From: Diprion similis
Taxonomy: Eukaryota > Arthropoda > Insecta > Hymenoptera > Diprionidae
DNA length: 64,000 nucleotides
Reading direction: 5' to 3'
NCBI RefSeq assembly: GCF_021155765.1
Contig: NC_060106.1
Location: forward strand, 10,795,501 to 10,859,500
The position numbers and the translations under genes were made by a program. Numbering within the stretch: position 1 is the first letter of the stretch; the number at the start of each line of letters is the position of its first letter. Shown here in pieces: positions 1 through 14,296 of the stretch. Below the pieces are notes generated by a model. The model saw only the letters and a program-made list of their open reading frames with translations. It was not told the origin of the DNA and searched no databases.

Positions 1-462
1 TTCTTGTAGTTATGATATCTATCTCGGTACTGAGTTAGAGAGCCGTTTGAACGGCGGAAGACATTAAGGAGTGAGCAGTAAATGTTACAGAAAATAATTT
101 TCTAGCTGACGATAAGCACGAGACGCCGCGTTTACTCTGCAATACAGCTTGTAGGCAGCACTTAAAGGTACTACAAGGTGCACGGATACGGGAATTTTGT
201 TGAGAAGAAATCCAGCCTGAAACGATCGCTTCTATCCGATTTCTCGGCGCTCCGTGAATCGACAACTCTGTACCCATCTTCGAGTAAAACCGACATACAT
301 TTCGAATGAAAAAAAAACCACAGTATAAACAATACTTTCAAGCGTTTCCATAAGAGAGTTTAACGGTTTTTGTTTTCACGTAGGTATTCAGGAAATCGTT
401 CAAAACATTCCTCCTATACATTTCATCCATAATTTAACTGCAGATCAGCCGAGATTGATTAG
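1..462. other. Left-edge sequence, no supported gene
   Basis: AT-rich sequence downstream of the terminal exon of the minus-strand gene that ends at 463. An 80-codon minus-strand frame at 35-277 shows no domain, no family resemblance and no clear splice context, so I do not call it a gene. Part of this stretch may be 3' untranslated region of that neighbour. Confidence 0.5.
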
Positions 463-726
463 CTAATAATTGCCAACCCGATATTGTTGAGCTGTCTCCA
501 AGAATTTTTCAATATCTACGTGCGAAATGCTTGTCAAACATATTTTATGCGTATGATATGATGCGAGCAATTTTTTTCCTAAATCGAAATTTTCACTTTC
601 CGGGCATATATAATATTTGCACTCTTGCTGTGAAAAGTATTCGACATAGTTGGCACACGACATCGCAGAACTACCGTAACCTGAATTATAGATGTATCGT
701 GGAATTTTGCATAATTCGACGAATGG
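463..726 (-). CDS. Terminal exon of an unrecognised gene
   Basis: A minus-strand frame reads 87 residues to a stop at 463. It begins after a plausible acceptor (gtcgcacag) with PFVELCKIPRYIYNSG and ends VDIEKFLETAQQYRVGNY. The composition (cysteines, tyrosines, charged helix-like tail, few low-complexity runs) looks like real protein rather than translated AT-rich DNA. I do not recognise the family. A second coding-looking exon lies upstream on the same strand at 2043-2111; the exons joining them were not found. Alternative acceptor positions a few codons upstream are possible, because the frame stays open to a stop just before position 740. Function unknown. Confidence 0.45.
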   Translation of the reverse strand, partial: PFVELCKIPRYIYNSGYGSSAMSCANYVEYFSQQECKYYICPESENFDLGKKLLASYHTHKICLTSISHVDIEKFLETAQQYRVGNY

Positions 727-2042
727 CTGTGCGACTCATTCGCGAAACGAGGACTACTCTAAAGAACTGTTAAGCGGTCATTCCGGAGAAATCAGTCATG
801 AGATTCCCGCAAGGATGAATTTGTTTTTAAAGCCATCGTGATTTCGCAACGCAAAGATATTTAAAAAGATTCACTGATTAATTCAAGTCATAAATTCAAA
901 ACGAATATCGAAAAGCAAAAATATTATAGCATAAGACACCGTTCGTAAGAAGTTATTCGAGATTCCCCTCGGTTTGCTTTTCCAGTTTTTCATTCAGTTT
1001 TTTGCAAACAAGTTGAGCCTATACGACATAGATGTCATATTTAAACGTAGGTATAACGTAAATCTTGAAACCCCGACATGATAATTTCACACCTGTCGCA
1101 TTGAGTCTTCATAAGGATGACCATTGTCTGCGGCTCGTCTAGACTCCATAGACGACCACAAGAAGTAAACGAATGGTCTCTAAAGTAAACCGCAACTATC
1201 TAACCAACCGCTTTGCGTTATGGCTTTGTAAATTGTGCGGACTCTTCGCGGACTTGACTCTTTGAATTTATTTCCTGCGTTTTTTAAAGGTATATTTCCG
1301 TGAATACACCACGACGCAAAATTTACGTCCGGTGCTAAAGGTTTTCTTTAAAAAAAAAATCCTCGTGGCTAGATGATTTCCGTTCGAAGTTTTATACTTT
1401 TTTAAACATTTCATTTACAGCTGCACTTTGTATCTATTTGAAATGACTCTATACATAATGTTCCCCATATTTTGTCATACAACGAATAAATAACCATCCA
1501 TTTACCCCAAAAAATGCAGAAATTCTGTCCATATAAATTTCAAGTGAACTAGAGTCTAATAAGTAAATGAATTTGGATAAAGTGCGAATTTTAATAAATT
1601 AACTGCGACGATTTCCTTAGCATCGATATCCGATGTCTTACTAGAGGTGAATTAAGAAATATGTATATTTATGGCAAACCGAAAGAACTATTGGAAATTG
1701 AGTCTTAAGTCGAACACTCATTTATTCTATCTAAGTAAACCAATTCGATTATCTACTATGAATTATAACACTGACTTGATTCGTTAATTCATGAGTTTCG
1801 CTATTTCTGTTTTACTCCACTTAAAAATTTTTAATGTTTCTTCAGAATTGAAGTGAAATTTATAAGCAAAATAATAATCATTTAATAATTGGAAATATGT
1901 CACTGCATAGAATGACTCCAGATCTTCGAAATCGATCTATTTCATTTTTTTTCTACGACCAATGGACTCGAAGATACAGCAGTTCGAATTTTCGCATGCA
2001 CAACGTTATTTGTAATTTCCTACAATATTCAACCATGCCTAC
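727..2042. other. Probable intronic sequence of the unrecognised gene
   Basis: AT-rich sequence between the two candidate exons of the minus-strand gene. I see no convincing additional exon, repeat or RNA gene here, although at least one more short exon would be expected. Confidence 0.4.
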
Positions 2043-2111
2043 CTTGTTCAAGAAAAATCGCAAATTTTCTTCGCGAAACAAGTGTTTCATTATTTCATTA
2101 GTAGAATACGT
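2043..2111 (-). CDS. Internal exon candidate of an unrecognised gene
   Basis: On the minus strand a 69-nt stretch (23 codons, TYSTNEIMKHLFREENLRFF and three more residues) is flanked by a strong acceptor (aaaattttacag) and a good donor (AAG|GTAGGC). Amphipathic, helix-like composition. It lies about 330 bp from the RpS11 start on the opposite strand, so the two genes may be divergent and share a promoter region. The family is not recognised and linkage to the exon at 463-726 is inferred from strand and proximity only. Confidence 0.4.
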
Positions 2112-2428
2112 CTGTAAAATTTTAAAAAAAATCACAATCCTAGATTCAAATTTTGACCGAAAATCGTTCAGTTTGACATGGAACGAGTGGAATAAGCTAA
2201 ATAGTCACAACCGCAGGTATAAATTTAAACATTGAATATTTTTCCGTTTACCTATGATTTATTATAAAAAAAATTTTAGACGTTCTCGCATCCGATTTTT
2301 TCTCTACCTAGTCCGTGGCTTTTCAAGCATTTTTAAATTCAAATAATGGCGCCACGAGAAGGCCGGAAAACAACTAGAGCCACGAATGGCGGATTGAGAC
2401 ATCTGAATTCTAGAGCTTCCGTTTCTGG

Positions 2429-2439
2429 TTCTCTCTTTC
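2429..2439 (+). promoter_or_regulatory. RpS11: Terminal oligopyrimidine (TOP)-like tract of RpS11
   Basis: An uninterrupted 11-base pyrimidine run lies 11 bases upstream of the RpS11 start codon at 2451. Ribosomal protein mRNAs of animals typically begin at a C within such a tract, which links their translation to growth signalling through TOR and LARP1. The transcription start at this tract is inferred, not shown; it would give a 5' leader of about 15-20 nt. Confidence 0.5.
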
Positions 2440-2450
2440 ACCAGTTCAAA

Positions 2451-5599
<3,149 letters not shown>

Positions 5600-5710
5600 A
5601 TTCTGGATAATCCTTGAAATATCCGGTATGTACAAATATTTAAATTATTCTTTTTTTATGAAGCTCAATTAATGCTCAAATGCAATTCTTTCATCTTCAT
5701 GTTATCACTT

Positions 5711-5776
5711 TTATGATGAGTTTGACGACGGTCTTCTGAATACAAATTGAACGACATCATATCGTCTACTGATTTG
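5711..5776 (+). ncRNA. C/D box snoRNA, U35-like, copy 3 (RpS11 3' UTR intron)
   Basis: Box C ATGATGA 5713-5719, D' CTGA 5736-5739, box D CTGA 5769-5772. D' guide identical to copies 1 and 2; the middle (tacaaattgaa) is shared with copy 2, so 2 and 3 are the closer pair. It lies in the intron that interrupts the 3' untranslated region, about 75 nt before its acceptor, which explains why that intron is kept. Confidence 0.85.
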
Positions 5777-6131
5777 CAAATTACTTGAACAATATGTAAA
5801 CCGTTTTTGTCGAAAGGGATGAAGTATAATTGTTTATTTGTTTACAGGATCCTGGCAGTCAGCGATGAATTTCCTTTACGAGGTACAAACTCTTTTGTAA
5901 TGCGTACTAATGCCGAAAAGATTTTTGGTAAATCATTAATAGATTTATCGTCGTTATAAGCTTTCCCATCAGTTGAAATAGTGCTTAGAAAACTCTATGA
6001 AACCGATATACTTGATTCTGTACTTCCATTGTAAATTCCAATATTATACGTTTGTTTCAGATTGAAAATACACACTAACTGCTCGCATCCTGATGTATCA
6101 ACATAAAAATTTTAACCCTGTAAACCGATGA

Positions 6132-6137
6132 AATAAA
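6132..6137 (+). terminator. RpS11: RpS11 polyadenylation signal
   Basis: AATAAA in the last predicted 3' untranslated exon, which starts at 6061 after an acceptor ttgtttcag. First canonical signal after the stop codon in the spliced transcript. Confidence 0.6.
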
Positions 6138-6159
6138 CTGGTCATATTTTACAGGAAAA

Positions 6160-7199
6160 ATTGCAATGTCTACGTTGATTTGATTACCACTAACTCCTGA
6201 TAGATCAAAGTATTTCCAAATAAATAGCTGACCCGGTGGGTGAGATTATCGATTATCGGATCATTAGATGAAATGTTGCAGTAAAAGAAAGAACATAAAA
6301 GTTTTAATTGAGTGACGGTCCTTTCAATAATTTAACTAATTGTAAAATACTTGAAGAAAGAAACAATGTTTTGGATTTTAGAAATATATTTTGTCGTATT
6401 TCATCACTAGCTAATAACAAAAGTAAAATAATAACTAAAAATTCGGTCATCTTATAAATAACTCAGCGGTAGTAAATCAATCAACTAGAGTATTGCTTAT
6501 CAACATATCACAATCACACTATCCTTTCTATCTGATACACAACAAGCCATTCAAATTTCCTCGTTCCACGGTTTAATGGTATATACATAATACTTTGAAG
6601 GATTTACAAATAACAAAAATAGATCTTCGTGACAAAGTACCTACATATTGCTCCCAGATTAAGGTTGGCTTAGGCGTATACACATGACAGCCAGAGATAG
6701 TACCAATTATTTGCAATTCTAACTAAGAGGAATTCAAATTGTGACCGAAAGAACACTATTTCTTAAACTATACAACCACTGATAATAATTACACTATACA
6801 AACAAAAGTGTATGTGTTATAAATTTTCTATTAGAAGTATTAGTTTGGGAACTTGAAAAAAACTGGAAGCAGTCACAGATTTAAAAAAAATACATGCAAA
6901 TAGTGTATAACCGTTTGTCAAGTAAAATACTAGACTGAGGATTTTAGACGCTGTCATTTTCTTTCCGGATTCATTAAAGAAACGTGTGTTAGTATTCAAG
7001 AAGAAACTAAACAAGTTGTGCAATCAACATGTTACAGTCTGTACGTATTACGGAACCACTTTAGGTCAAAAAGATATGTTGCTCCAAAATTCGTATGCGT
7101 CTATGAGTGATGTACTACGTATATAATAATATACAGTTATATTTGTCAGCAAACACATAATCCAACTTTGGTGAGAAAAAAATTGATCCTTTTATATTT
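6160..7199. other. Intergenic and 3' UTR sequence between convergent genes
   Basis: Separates the RpS11 polyadenylation region (plus) from the stop codon of the LysM gene (minus, 7200), and probably holds the latter's 3' untranslated region. AT-rich; no coding exon, RNA gene or repeat recognised. Confidence 0.5.
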
Positions 7200-8067
7200 T
7201 CATGAGAAGAAATGCTTATAGTATCCCGCGCTCGAATGATGCTTCGATGTAGTTTCGGCAAGAAATAAAAAATAAATAATAAGAGGTCCTGCAAGTCCCA
7301 GGAGTAGCGAACAACCAACGAGCTGAGGCCACGACAGACCCCAATCAGCCCCAGAACACGATAACGCGTATACACTATCTCGCTCTGGTCTGCTTCCTTC
7401 GGAAGCAAGTAACTGATCGTTTTCTCCATCCTCTAAGTCATCTAGTGTATTTCCAGATTGATTTGCGGAAGTTTCGCATAGTGAATCTAATACGTTATAA
7501 TCAAAATTCGATTTTAGCGGAGGTACAGGAGTTGGAAGGGCTATCAGATTGATAATTTGTTCCTCTCTAGAGCTATTAGCCGGTGAGTCCTCGATAGTAA
7601 TAAGATTGCCAATTTCGCCTTCGTTATTGTCTGTATTTTCATTTTGATTTAAGGATTCTGTTAAGAGAGAGAACGCAACAACAGGAACCTTAATTGTTCG
7701 ATGTGCAAATATTTCGTTTTCTTTATGTATTTTATTGATCCTCTTCAATTCAGATATCTGTGAGAATAAATAAAATTCGATAAAACTATCATAGTTCTGT
7801 CTGTTTCCTCCCTAATGAGTGACATTTACTCACGGTGCATCCGTATCTGAGCGAGAGTGCCTGCAAAGTATCCTCAGGCTGTAACTGAACTTTCATCACC
7901 TCCACTTTTCGGGGAGGTGATTTTTGTTTCGATACCGTACGAAGAGCAATTGTCTCTTCGTCTCCACTATTTTCTCCATCTGAATACAAGAGCACATAAT
8001 TTGGGGATCCTTCTCTTTGACCGCTACGCTGATAAACCTTTTGCCTAAAAGAATTATTCGTACACAT
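7200..8067 (-). CDS. LysM domain membrane protein (LYSMD3/4-like)
   Basis: Two coding exons, 8067-7834 and 7757-7200, joined by a GTGAGT donor and a cacag acceptor, give 263 residues in phase. The LysM domain (about residues 58-105) spans the junction: VQLQPEDTLQALSLRYGCT then ISELKRINKI and IFAHRTIKVPV. This is the pattern of animal LYSMD3/LYSMD4, where it follows a short N-terminal region. A long acidic, disordered region follows, then a hydrophobic segment at about residues 224-244 (LVGCSLLLGLAGPLIIYFLFL minus its last residue reads as one membrane span) and a short basic tail. Vertebrate members are single-pass Golgi or surface proteins of about 300 residues; their exact role is unsettled. 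I cannot decide between LYSMD3 and LYSMD4. Confidence 0.9.
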
Positions 8068-9129
8068 TTAAGATGAAAAATACCCCGCAACAAACTAACT
8101 TCTAATGTCGAATGACTGTTGTGTAACAAAGTGTAAATGCGAATGGCAAGCAGTTAGATTTCAGGGATTGGTGGAAAAAAATTCCCAAGAAAACAGCATG
8201 GACAAGTTGACATGTTAAAATTGCAAAAAAGTTATGTTGTGATATTAACGTGGTATTATATCCATTGAATAATTAGAAATCAACGAAATATTGGATAAAT
8301 TATCTTGGGACAAACATAACCTTGACAAGACGTCAGTTACCTTCCAGTTCTTTGCCCATCATTTCCGTTACTGAGTGATATTTTTCGCATCTTTGTTACT
8401 TTCACGGACACATTTCACTGTGCTCACTTGATTACAACTCGTTGTTGGCGGTATTAAAATAACTGACAACATTCCATAACCTTTCAGGAAAAAATTATAA
8501 TTGTCAGCTGTTTTACTTTTCTTTTCTTGTGCAATGTCATTCATGTCCAGTCGCTTCTTTCAATTCGAATAAAACAAGCGTACCGTTATAAACGCGGAAA
8601 TAGGCGTTACGCCTGACGGCAGTCAACCAAACACACGCGTGTGAAGTGCCACAACATTTTTTCAGGAGTAATTGTAAAAAATATTCGCGTCATATTTTGA
8701 CTAAAAGTACTTTTTGAGACAAAAGGTGTCAAATGGATACACAAGTTTCAAGATATGGGCGTGTTTGTCACTTGAATTTGTGTTTTACTGTTCAAATTTG
8801 TAACGCATTCGATCTCTTTCAGCGTTAGACACGCACGGACTAATACGAACTACGGTCGAAGTGGAAGGGTCAATTTAAGTGTTACATAATTTTTTCCGAG
8901 TACCCTTACCCCAACGGGCACGGTTTATTTTCAAATTATTTAAAAAAATAGATGGAAGTAAAATCCCATTTACAAATAGTTGTCTTTACATCCGCCTCTG
9001 TACCCCATAACAACAAATACGCCAGAATTATTTAAATTGAAATATTTCTTTCTTAAAATTGCAGACATATTTTATAAAAGTTGCATAAAATGTATCTGAA
9101 ATATTTAAAGAAATATTACAATTGTTTTC
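8068..9129. other. Intergenic region upstream of the LysM gene
   Basis: Contains the presumed promoter and 5' leader of the minus-strand LysM gene at its left end. The remainder shows no supported ORF, RNA gene or repeat and leads into the foldback element at 9130. Confidence 0.5.
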
Positions 9130-9670
9130 GACACGAAACGGGACGGGCTTCGGCCGATGTTCAGCGAATTTGACATCCTGCTAGAGTCTCATTCCTTCCT
9201 ACCTTGGGAAGAGTCTCCCATAGTTTTGGGTCGCAAATAATAATTGATTCCCCACAAACCGCGATTGAAGGAATTTTCCCTGAAGTCTACTTGATTCACT
9301 TGAGAATTTTACTGTTCAAGTTGTGATAAAAATTGTGGTATAATTTTCAGCGAGACATTACTTTTTTGTTCGTCAGCAATAATTACTGAAAAAGAAAACT
9401 TTTTCAGTTTTCAAAATAATTTATTGCTAGCGAACAAAAAGGACCGTTCAATCAAAATTATACCACACTTTTTTCACAACATGAACAGTAAAATTTTCAA
9501 ATGAATTGAGTAGACCGAGGGAAATTCGTGCAATCTCGATTTGCGGGGAATGAAGAATTATTTGGAACCAAAACTATGGAAGAGTTTTCACAAGGTAGTT
9601 AAGAATGAGATTCTGGCCACACGTCAAAATCGCTAACCAACGGTCGAAACCCTTTCCCTTTTCACGTAGA
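9130..9670. mobile_element. Foldback element with ~230-bp inverted arms
   Basis: Two long imperfect inverted arms, about 9130-9395 and 9425-9670, face each other across a short loop. Matching blocks include the cgaacaaaaa / ttttttgttcg core, the attataccacac / gtggtataatt block, cattcctt and gaagaatta flanking blocks, and acgtcaaaat / atttgacatc near the outer ends. No coding sequence, so a non-autonomous foldback or MITE-type element. An AATAAA on the minus strand at 9420-9425 lies in its centre. The element sits about 100 bp beyond the stop codon of the PRMT6-like gene. Confidence 0.8.
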
Positions 9671-9766
9671 TTACCCCATACATTTAGTCGCAAGGAAACC
9701 TGCGTACGCAAGAATAGATGCAGTATCGTACTTGAAATGACAAGACATGTGACGTCGTAGTAAAAA

Positions 9767-11434
9767 TTAAGTTTCACTAGCCTCGATATTTTCACCTGGA
9801 TGTTCAGAGAGATAGGCTTTTATCACTAAACACTTGGTCATATAACAATCGCAGGGTATATCGTGTTCGATATTTTCTGGGTCTAACTGAGTGTATTCCA
9901 CATTATAAATTCTTGGTTTCAGAGAATCCTTAAGGAGTTCGAGCTTGAACGCTACTGGTTCATCTTTCTTTACTGGAATATCGTGTGGGAGTACTACAAT
10001 ACTTTGTTTCCAATGAGTCGATTCGTACTCTGGACTAGTCGATAATTCCGAACCATCCGGAAATGTAACAGAAAACCATACGCAAAGACCCTGATATATT
10101 CCATCTCGATTACACGGTACGACCGTAGCTTCACCACCGAGACTCACTAATTCTGGCATAGTTACTGAATTCAGATCCAGCCAAATGAGCAGCTTTCCAT
10201 CTGTCAGTAAGTTATTTGCGTCTAAAGTCGAAATATCTGGTTTTTTGGACTTCAAACGTCTCTCTTCCCGGCTGACAAATCTAATCAGAAAAATGTAAGA
10301 GAATCTTAAAAGGAAAGTAAGGCTTGAACGTGCTATAATCAGAATGCTCATAGCTTGTTCTAACCGTAGACTGCCGGGATTTCAAGAGCTTTATCGCCCT
10401 TAAGAGAGTCTCAAAATATTGTATCTGTACCTTGTACATAACATATGTAAAGTGCCGATCACAGACAGAGACTATATTTAAACATTCCGGCAATCTAAAA
10501 GTTAGACTCATAATGGCATCTATAGAACCAACGAGAAACTAAATACTATTGTCGATAGCCGACCATGCTAACAAAATGTATTTCCTCACTCCATACTGAC
10601 TCCGTATACGTCGTTCCAGAAATCATACACAGTGGATAATTGACAAGGAGATGCATAAAGTTTGGCCTCGTTAGGGAACATGAGTCCATTTTCTTTCAAG
10701 AATTGATCTCTGGCCACAATTACCGAATCCAGCATTCCCTCGTGCATCAAATGAAATCCCATCCATTCAGAAACTATGATATCAACTTTACCGATATCAT
10801 CACTTTTTAAATCTTCTACTCTACTGTGAATCACTTCAACAATATTTTCAAAACCATTCTCGCGAACTACTTCTTTTGCTACTTGTGCCATGTTGCTTGC
10901 TTCTATAGCATAAATTTTTGCAGCACCCGCTTTGGCACAGAACACCGACAGTATACCTGTTGAGAATCATAAATCAATGCAGATATTACCGGTAAAACTT
11001 TACTTGTCTCTAAATTTTGAATGCTAAAGTTCATTTCCATAATTAAGAAATCGATTTGATTAATTGTTATGTGATGAAACTGATAACTTCATACCCGTCC
11101 CAGCCCCAACATCCATAACAATTTTGTTGTGAAATTTCTCGCTACAAGCAAATATTGCACGTTTATAGGCAAGGGTACGTGGTTTATCCTCTAGCATCAA
11201 TCGATGAACCTACGGAAACAAGCGCAATGAGAGAAAACTGCCATCGCCAGTGAAAAGTCAATACTAAATGGTCAACAGGAGGATAGAAATATTGATTCCA
11301 ACAATCAATCATTTCTTTTCAAATTGTTTTTGGTACCATCAACATTTGTAAAGATCAATAGTGACATAATGAACGTTTACTTCCAAATCCTCGTAGCTTT
11401 TGAAATATTCATCTGTTGAATCGCCGGTATCCAT
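9767..11434 (-). CDS. PRMT6-like protein arginine N-methyltransferase
   Basis: Four exons, 11434-11381, 11209-11095, 10956-10590 and 10280-9767, join in phase to 349 residues. Class I arginine methyltransferases transfer methyl groups from S-adenosylmethionine to arginines of histones and other proteins; PRMT6 is nuclear. Visible features: EYFKSYEDLEVHRLML near the N-terminus (the YFxSY helix), motif I VMDVGAGTG at about 49-57, the acidic motif IEAS, the double-E loop SEWMG at 119-123 with its second glutamate near 129, and the THW loop (STHWKQ) at 267-269. The C-terminal beta-barrel reads CVWFSVTFPDG. The human enzyme has 375 residues. No canonical polyadenylation signal is seen before the foldback element downstream. 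I favour PRMT6 over PRMT1 or PRMT8 from these motifs and the length. Confidence 0.9.
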
Positions 11435-11787
11435 TGTCGAATTAAGTTATTTGTCAATCGTCCTAAGAGCTAAAATTAAGACCATGTAGGCTAGACTATC
11501 TTCCGCACGCGACACTCATAACCTTCAATTCCCGGGATGTCTTCAAGAGACACGTTTCTGTGAGCCACGGTGTATACAAGATTTGAAGAGCGCGTGCGTT
11601 ACAGGATTTTCGTAGTTATCGGCCTGGCCAATATGGGCGTTGTGATCTAGGCGTAGTTTTTTCACGCTTCGTTTCCTCATATAACTAAACACACATACAT
11701 ACACAGAAAATAAAGTAGTCGAACATAACTTTTGTTACCTACATCGAAATCAATTTCTACTAAAATCCTCATATTTGAAAACACACT
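11435..11787. other. Upstream region of the PRMT6-like gene
   Basis: Presumed promoter and leader of the minus-strand PRMT6-like gene. Somewhat more GC-rich near 11500-11650. No other supported feature. Confidence 0.45.
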
Positions 11788-11952
11788 CTTGACAAGTCAT
11801 GCAAAAATCGAATTAAGATGTACTGTGAAAAATTGCTGATCGGGAAAATATTTCACCTCAAAAAAGATACTTTGCCAAAGCGCCTGAGGTGAGATATTTC
11901 TCCGATCAGCAATTTAACAGATCTTAATTCGATTTTAGCAGGACTTATCAAG
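11788..11952. mobile_element. Short foldback (MITE-like) element
   Basis: About 70-bp inverted arms: the left arm runs 11788-11860 and the right arm 11885-11952. Paired blocks include cttgacaagtc / gacttatcaag, aaaatcgaattaagat / atcttaattcgatttt and aaattgctgatcgg / ccgatcagcaattt. Total about 165 bp, no coding capacity. A short AT-rich loop separates the arms. Confidence 0.8.
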
Positions 11953-12036
11953 GCGTTATTGACGATTCCGGAAATTGTACCAGTAATCCCTTCAGATGTT
12001 GGTATAAAAGTTTTATAGGAAAGACAAAAGATTGGA

Positions 12037-12560
12037 TAAGCAAAAAGTTTATTTAGCTTAAACAGACAACAGATGAATCAACCAAACAGTCCCAAGATTT
12101 AATTAGCTGGAATGGACAAAAGGCCTGAAACAGTCAATAAGTTTGATTACCTGAAATTTTGGCTCCCTGAAACGGTCGAATTCCGGGTTTTGCAGAAGAA
12201 TTATGGAACGTGGCTCGCAGGATGAACAAGGCCTATTACACCATTCATCGGATTTGGAGCACCGTATTTCCAGTCGTGACTGTTTATCATCCGGATGACG
12301 TGGAGGTAAAAAAAAAAATACACATCAGTCGCACTCATTCATATGAATAGAGATATGATATCACGTAAGATACTACGAAGTTTAATTACCTGAAACAGAC
12401 AAAACAATTAGTTACCTGAAACAAACAAAAGGTCTGGTTAGGTGAAACAGACAAAAGTTCTGGTTAAATGAAACAGTTATGAAGTTTCATCAGCTGAAAC
12501 AGACAAAAGGTTTGGTTAGCTAAAACAAACGAAAGTACGATTAGCACAATGACAAAAGTG
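12037..12560 (+). repeat. Degenerate ~29-bp tandem repeat tract
   Basis: Loose repeats of a unit like TTACCTGAAACAGACAAAAG followed by about nine variable bases (often gtctggttag). The clearest copies lie at 12387-12540; more diverged copies lie at 12037-12180. The tract is split by the CYP4-like exon at 12196-12305. Simple period and imperfect copies suggest an old minisatellite or the inside of a mobile element. Confidence 0.6.
12196..12305 (+). pseudogene. Orphan CYP4-like cytochrome P450 exon
   Basis: A 110-nt open stretch bounded by an acceptor (gttttgcag) and a donor (GAG|GTAAAA). Read in one frame it gives ELWNVARRMNKAYYTIHRIW then FPVVTVYHPDDVE. This is the N-terminal region of CYP4-family P450s that precedes the substrate-access helices (compare the usual YxPxxRIW...PVVxxxHPDDxE pattern). 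No flanking P450 exon, heme-binding motif or I-helix is found on either side; instead both flanks are the degenerate repeat tract. I read it as a captured or stranded exon rather than a live gene. The intact frame and splice sites suggest it is not very old. Confidence 0.65.
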
Positions 12561-12956
12561 CGTGCACCAACAAAAACAATGTCGTTCGAGTGAACACTAA
12601 ACATTTCTCGGTATACTTGACAAAAAAATTAGTTCGTTGCCCTGAAACAAACAAAAAAATACAATTACTAAAAAAATAATTTCATTCCCCTCAGATATGT
12701 TCTATAAATACTTACGACAAGATTCTTCATCATCACTGTACACTCTGCGATCAAATACTGCACTTTCTCTCAGAACCAAAAGGTATCAAATCATCGCGCA
12801 AAAGGCACGGTCAATTTGAACTTGAAAACTCAGTTGTTCCGCATGACAAGATTGATTTAAAAGCTGAAGGCTTAACACATCGAGCGTGATTTTCTTTTAC
12901 ATATACCGTTTACGAAATCGTCAAGCAAAAGGGGCGATCGATTGATTCGCATTATC

Positions 12957-13294
12957 AAGGTGGCGACAATTTCGCTAAAGTACAATTCCTTGTCTTTTCT
13001 CCGACTTTTCCCGTCAAAACATTCAGAATTCACTGACATTTTCCCACGAAACTTGGGTAATGATGGGCAGTGTTTACGACTAAAGGGGCCAGAAGTTGTG
13101 CACCTTGAATATATAAATTTGGATATAAAAAACACATAGTATTGCTTCACACAAATAATTAGAAATCGAACGATACCATTTCCGAAAGTTAGCCTGACTG
13201 AATTTACGAAGCATAGCTGAAGAGTGACAAAGATTATAAAAAAAAAAACAAATTCCCAAACTTTTCCCGGTTTTTCCGGTCTATCGCCACCCTG
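12957..13294. mobile_element. Terminal-inverted-repeat element, GGTGGC family, copy 1
   Basis: Begins caaggtggcgacaatttcg and ends ggtctatcgccaccctg, giving an imperfect inverted terminus (AAGGTGGCGACA against CAGGGTGGCGATA). Inside are runs of tttttcccggtttttcc type, shared in style with the element at 37748-38055. No coding capacity, so a non-autonomous DNA element. Confidence 0.6.
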
Positions 13295-14296
13295 ATTATC
13301 AATCGTCGCGCAAACGACGCGTCCGATTCCCGTGATTAATCTACGCGCAAAAAGGCGCGGCGGATTAATCCGTCAAGAAATCTTAAATGTCTAGGACTTG
13401 TCGCAAAATTCTCTAGAAAACCAATTCGCATCTGCGTCTTTTTGAATCCGACACATCGCGATGCGAATTGTTGTTCCAAGATGCGAGTCAAGTCCGGGAG
13501 GGAGGTTGGAGGGCATGCATTATTGTGTGGCGTGACGGTCGGCGGTCCTCTTCGACGCGAAGTCTTCGAGCTCAGCATCTCTCCCCATCCAGCGTACCAC
13601 GGAACGCGATGGATGGTCCAGAGATGCGTTTTGCCCAGTCAGATAATCACAGAGATCAATTGAATGAAATAATGATAGACGATGATTAAACAATTGAATT
13701 CAATAACGACTGAAAAATGATAGCAAAGTGACAAGAAATGGGAAATTGAACCTCGTCAAAATTTGAAAGTTTACTAATAAATAATGCGGAGACTCTTATT
13801 TCAGTCTTGCACGTTTCTTGATGAAAATCACTGTGATCATTTGACGCTGTGGATTACAAAAATTAACAACATCGCGGTGCGTCGCGACCTTCCTACCCTC
13901 GCCTGATTCCCAACGGAACCACCCAACGGAAATAGCGAAAAGAGATTCACACGCACATCTGCATCAAACCCCGCGACGGATCCCACAACGGCCACCTACC
14001 TACCCGATTACCTATATTCGCTCTAAACGATTTTCCATTCTTTCCAATACACATCATTCTTCCTCATTTGCGCCGTGGTCACTGTGACTTACTTTTTCAT
14101 TATTACCTGTGGGAGCAAAACGTTTTTGTACCATAGTCAGCTAAATTATTGTTTTACTGATTGCTGGCGGACTATCGGTACATCAACCTTTTGTAAGATG
14201 GATTAGAAACATCCTGTATGCTTATAAGCATTTCTCTAAGCGAGCTAAGCCTTCACTTGTTCTATAGTTGCTGGACATTATAAAATTCAAAATGAC
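13295..14296. other. Intergenic region with GC-richer stretch
   Basis: About 13300-13640 and 13860-14000 are more GC-rich than the surroundings and contain overlapping short frames on both strands. None has a recognisable domain or splice context, so no gene is called. It lies 3' of the unrecognised minus-strand gene that ends near 14297. Confidence 0.4.

Noticed and set aside
13336-13689. Overlapping ORFs in a GC-richer stretch
   Set aside because: Three frames on two strands compete, none with domain, splice context or family resemblance.
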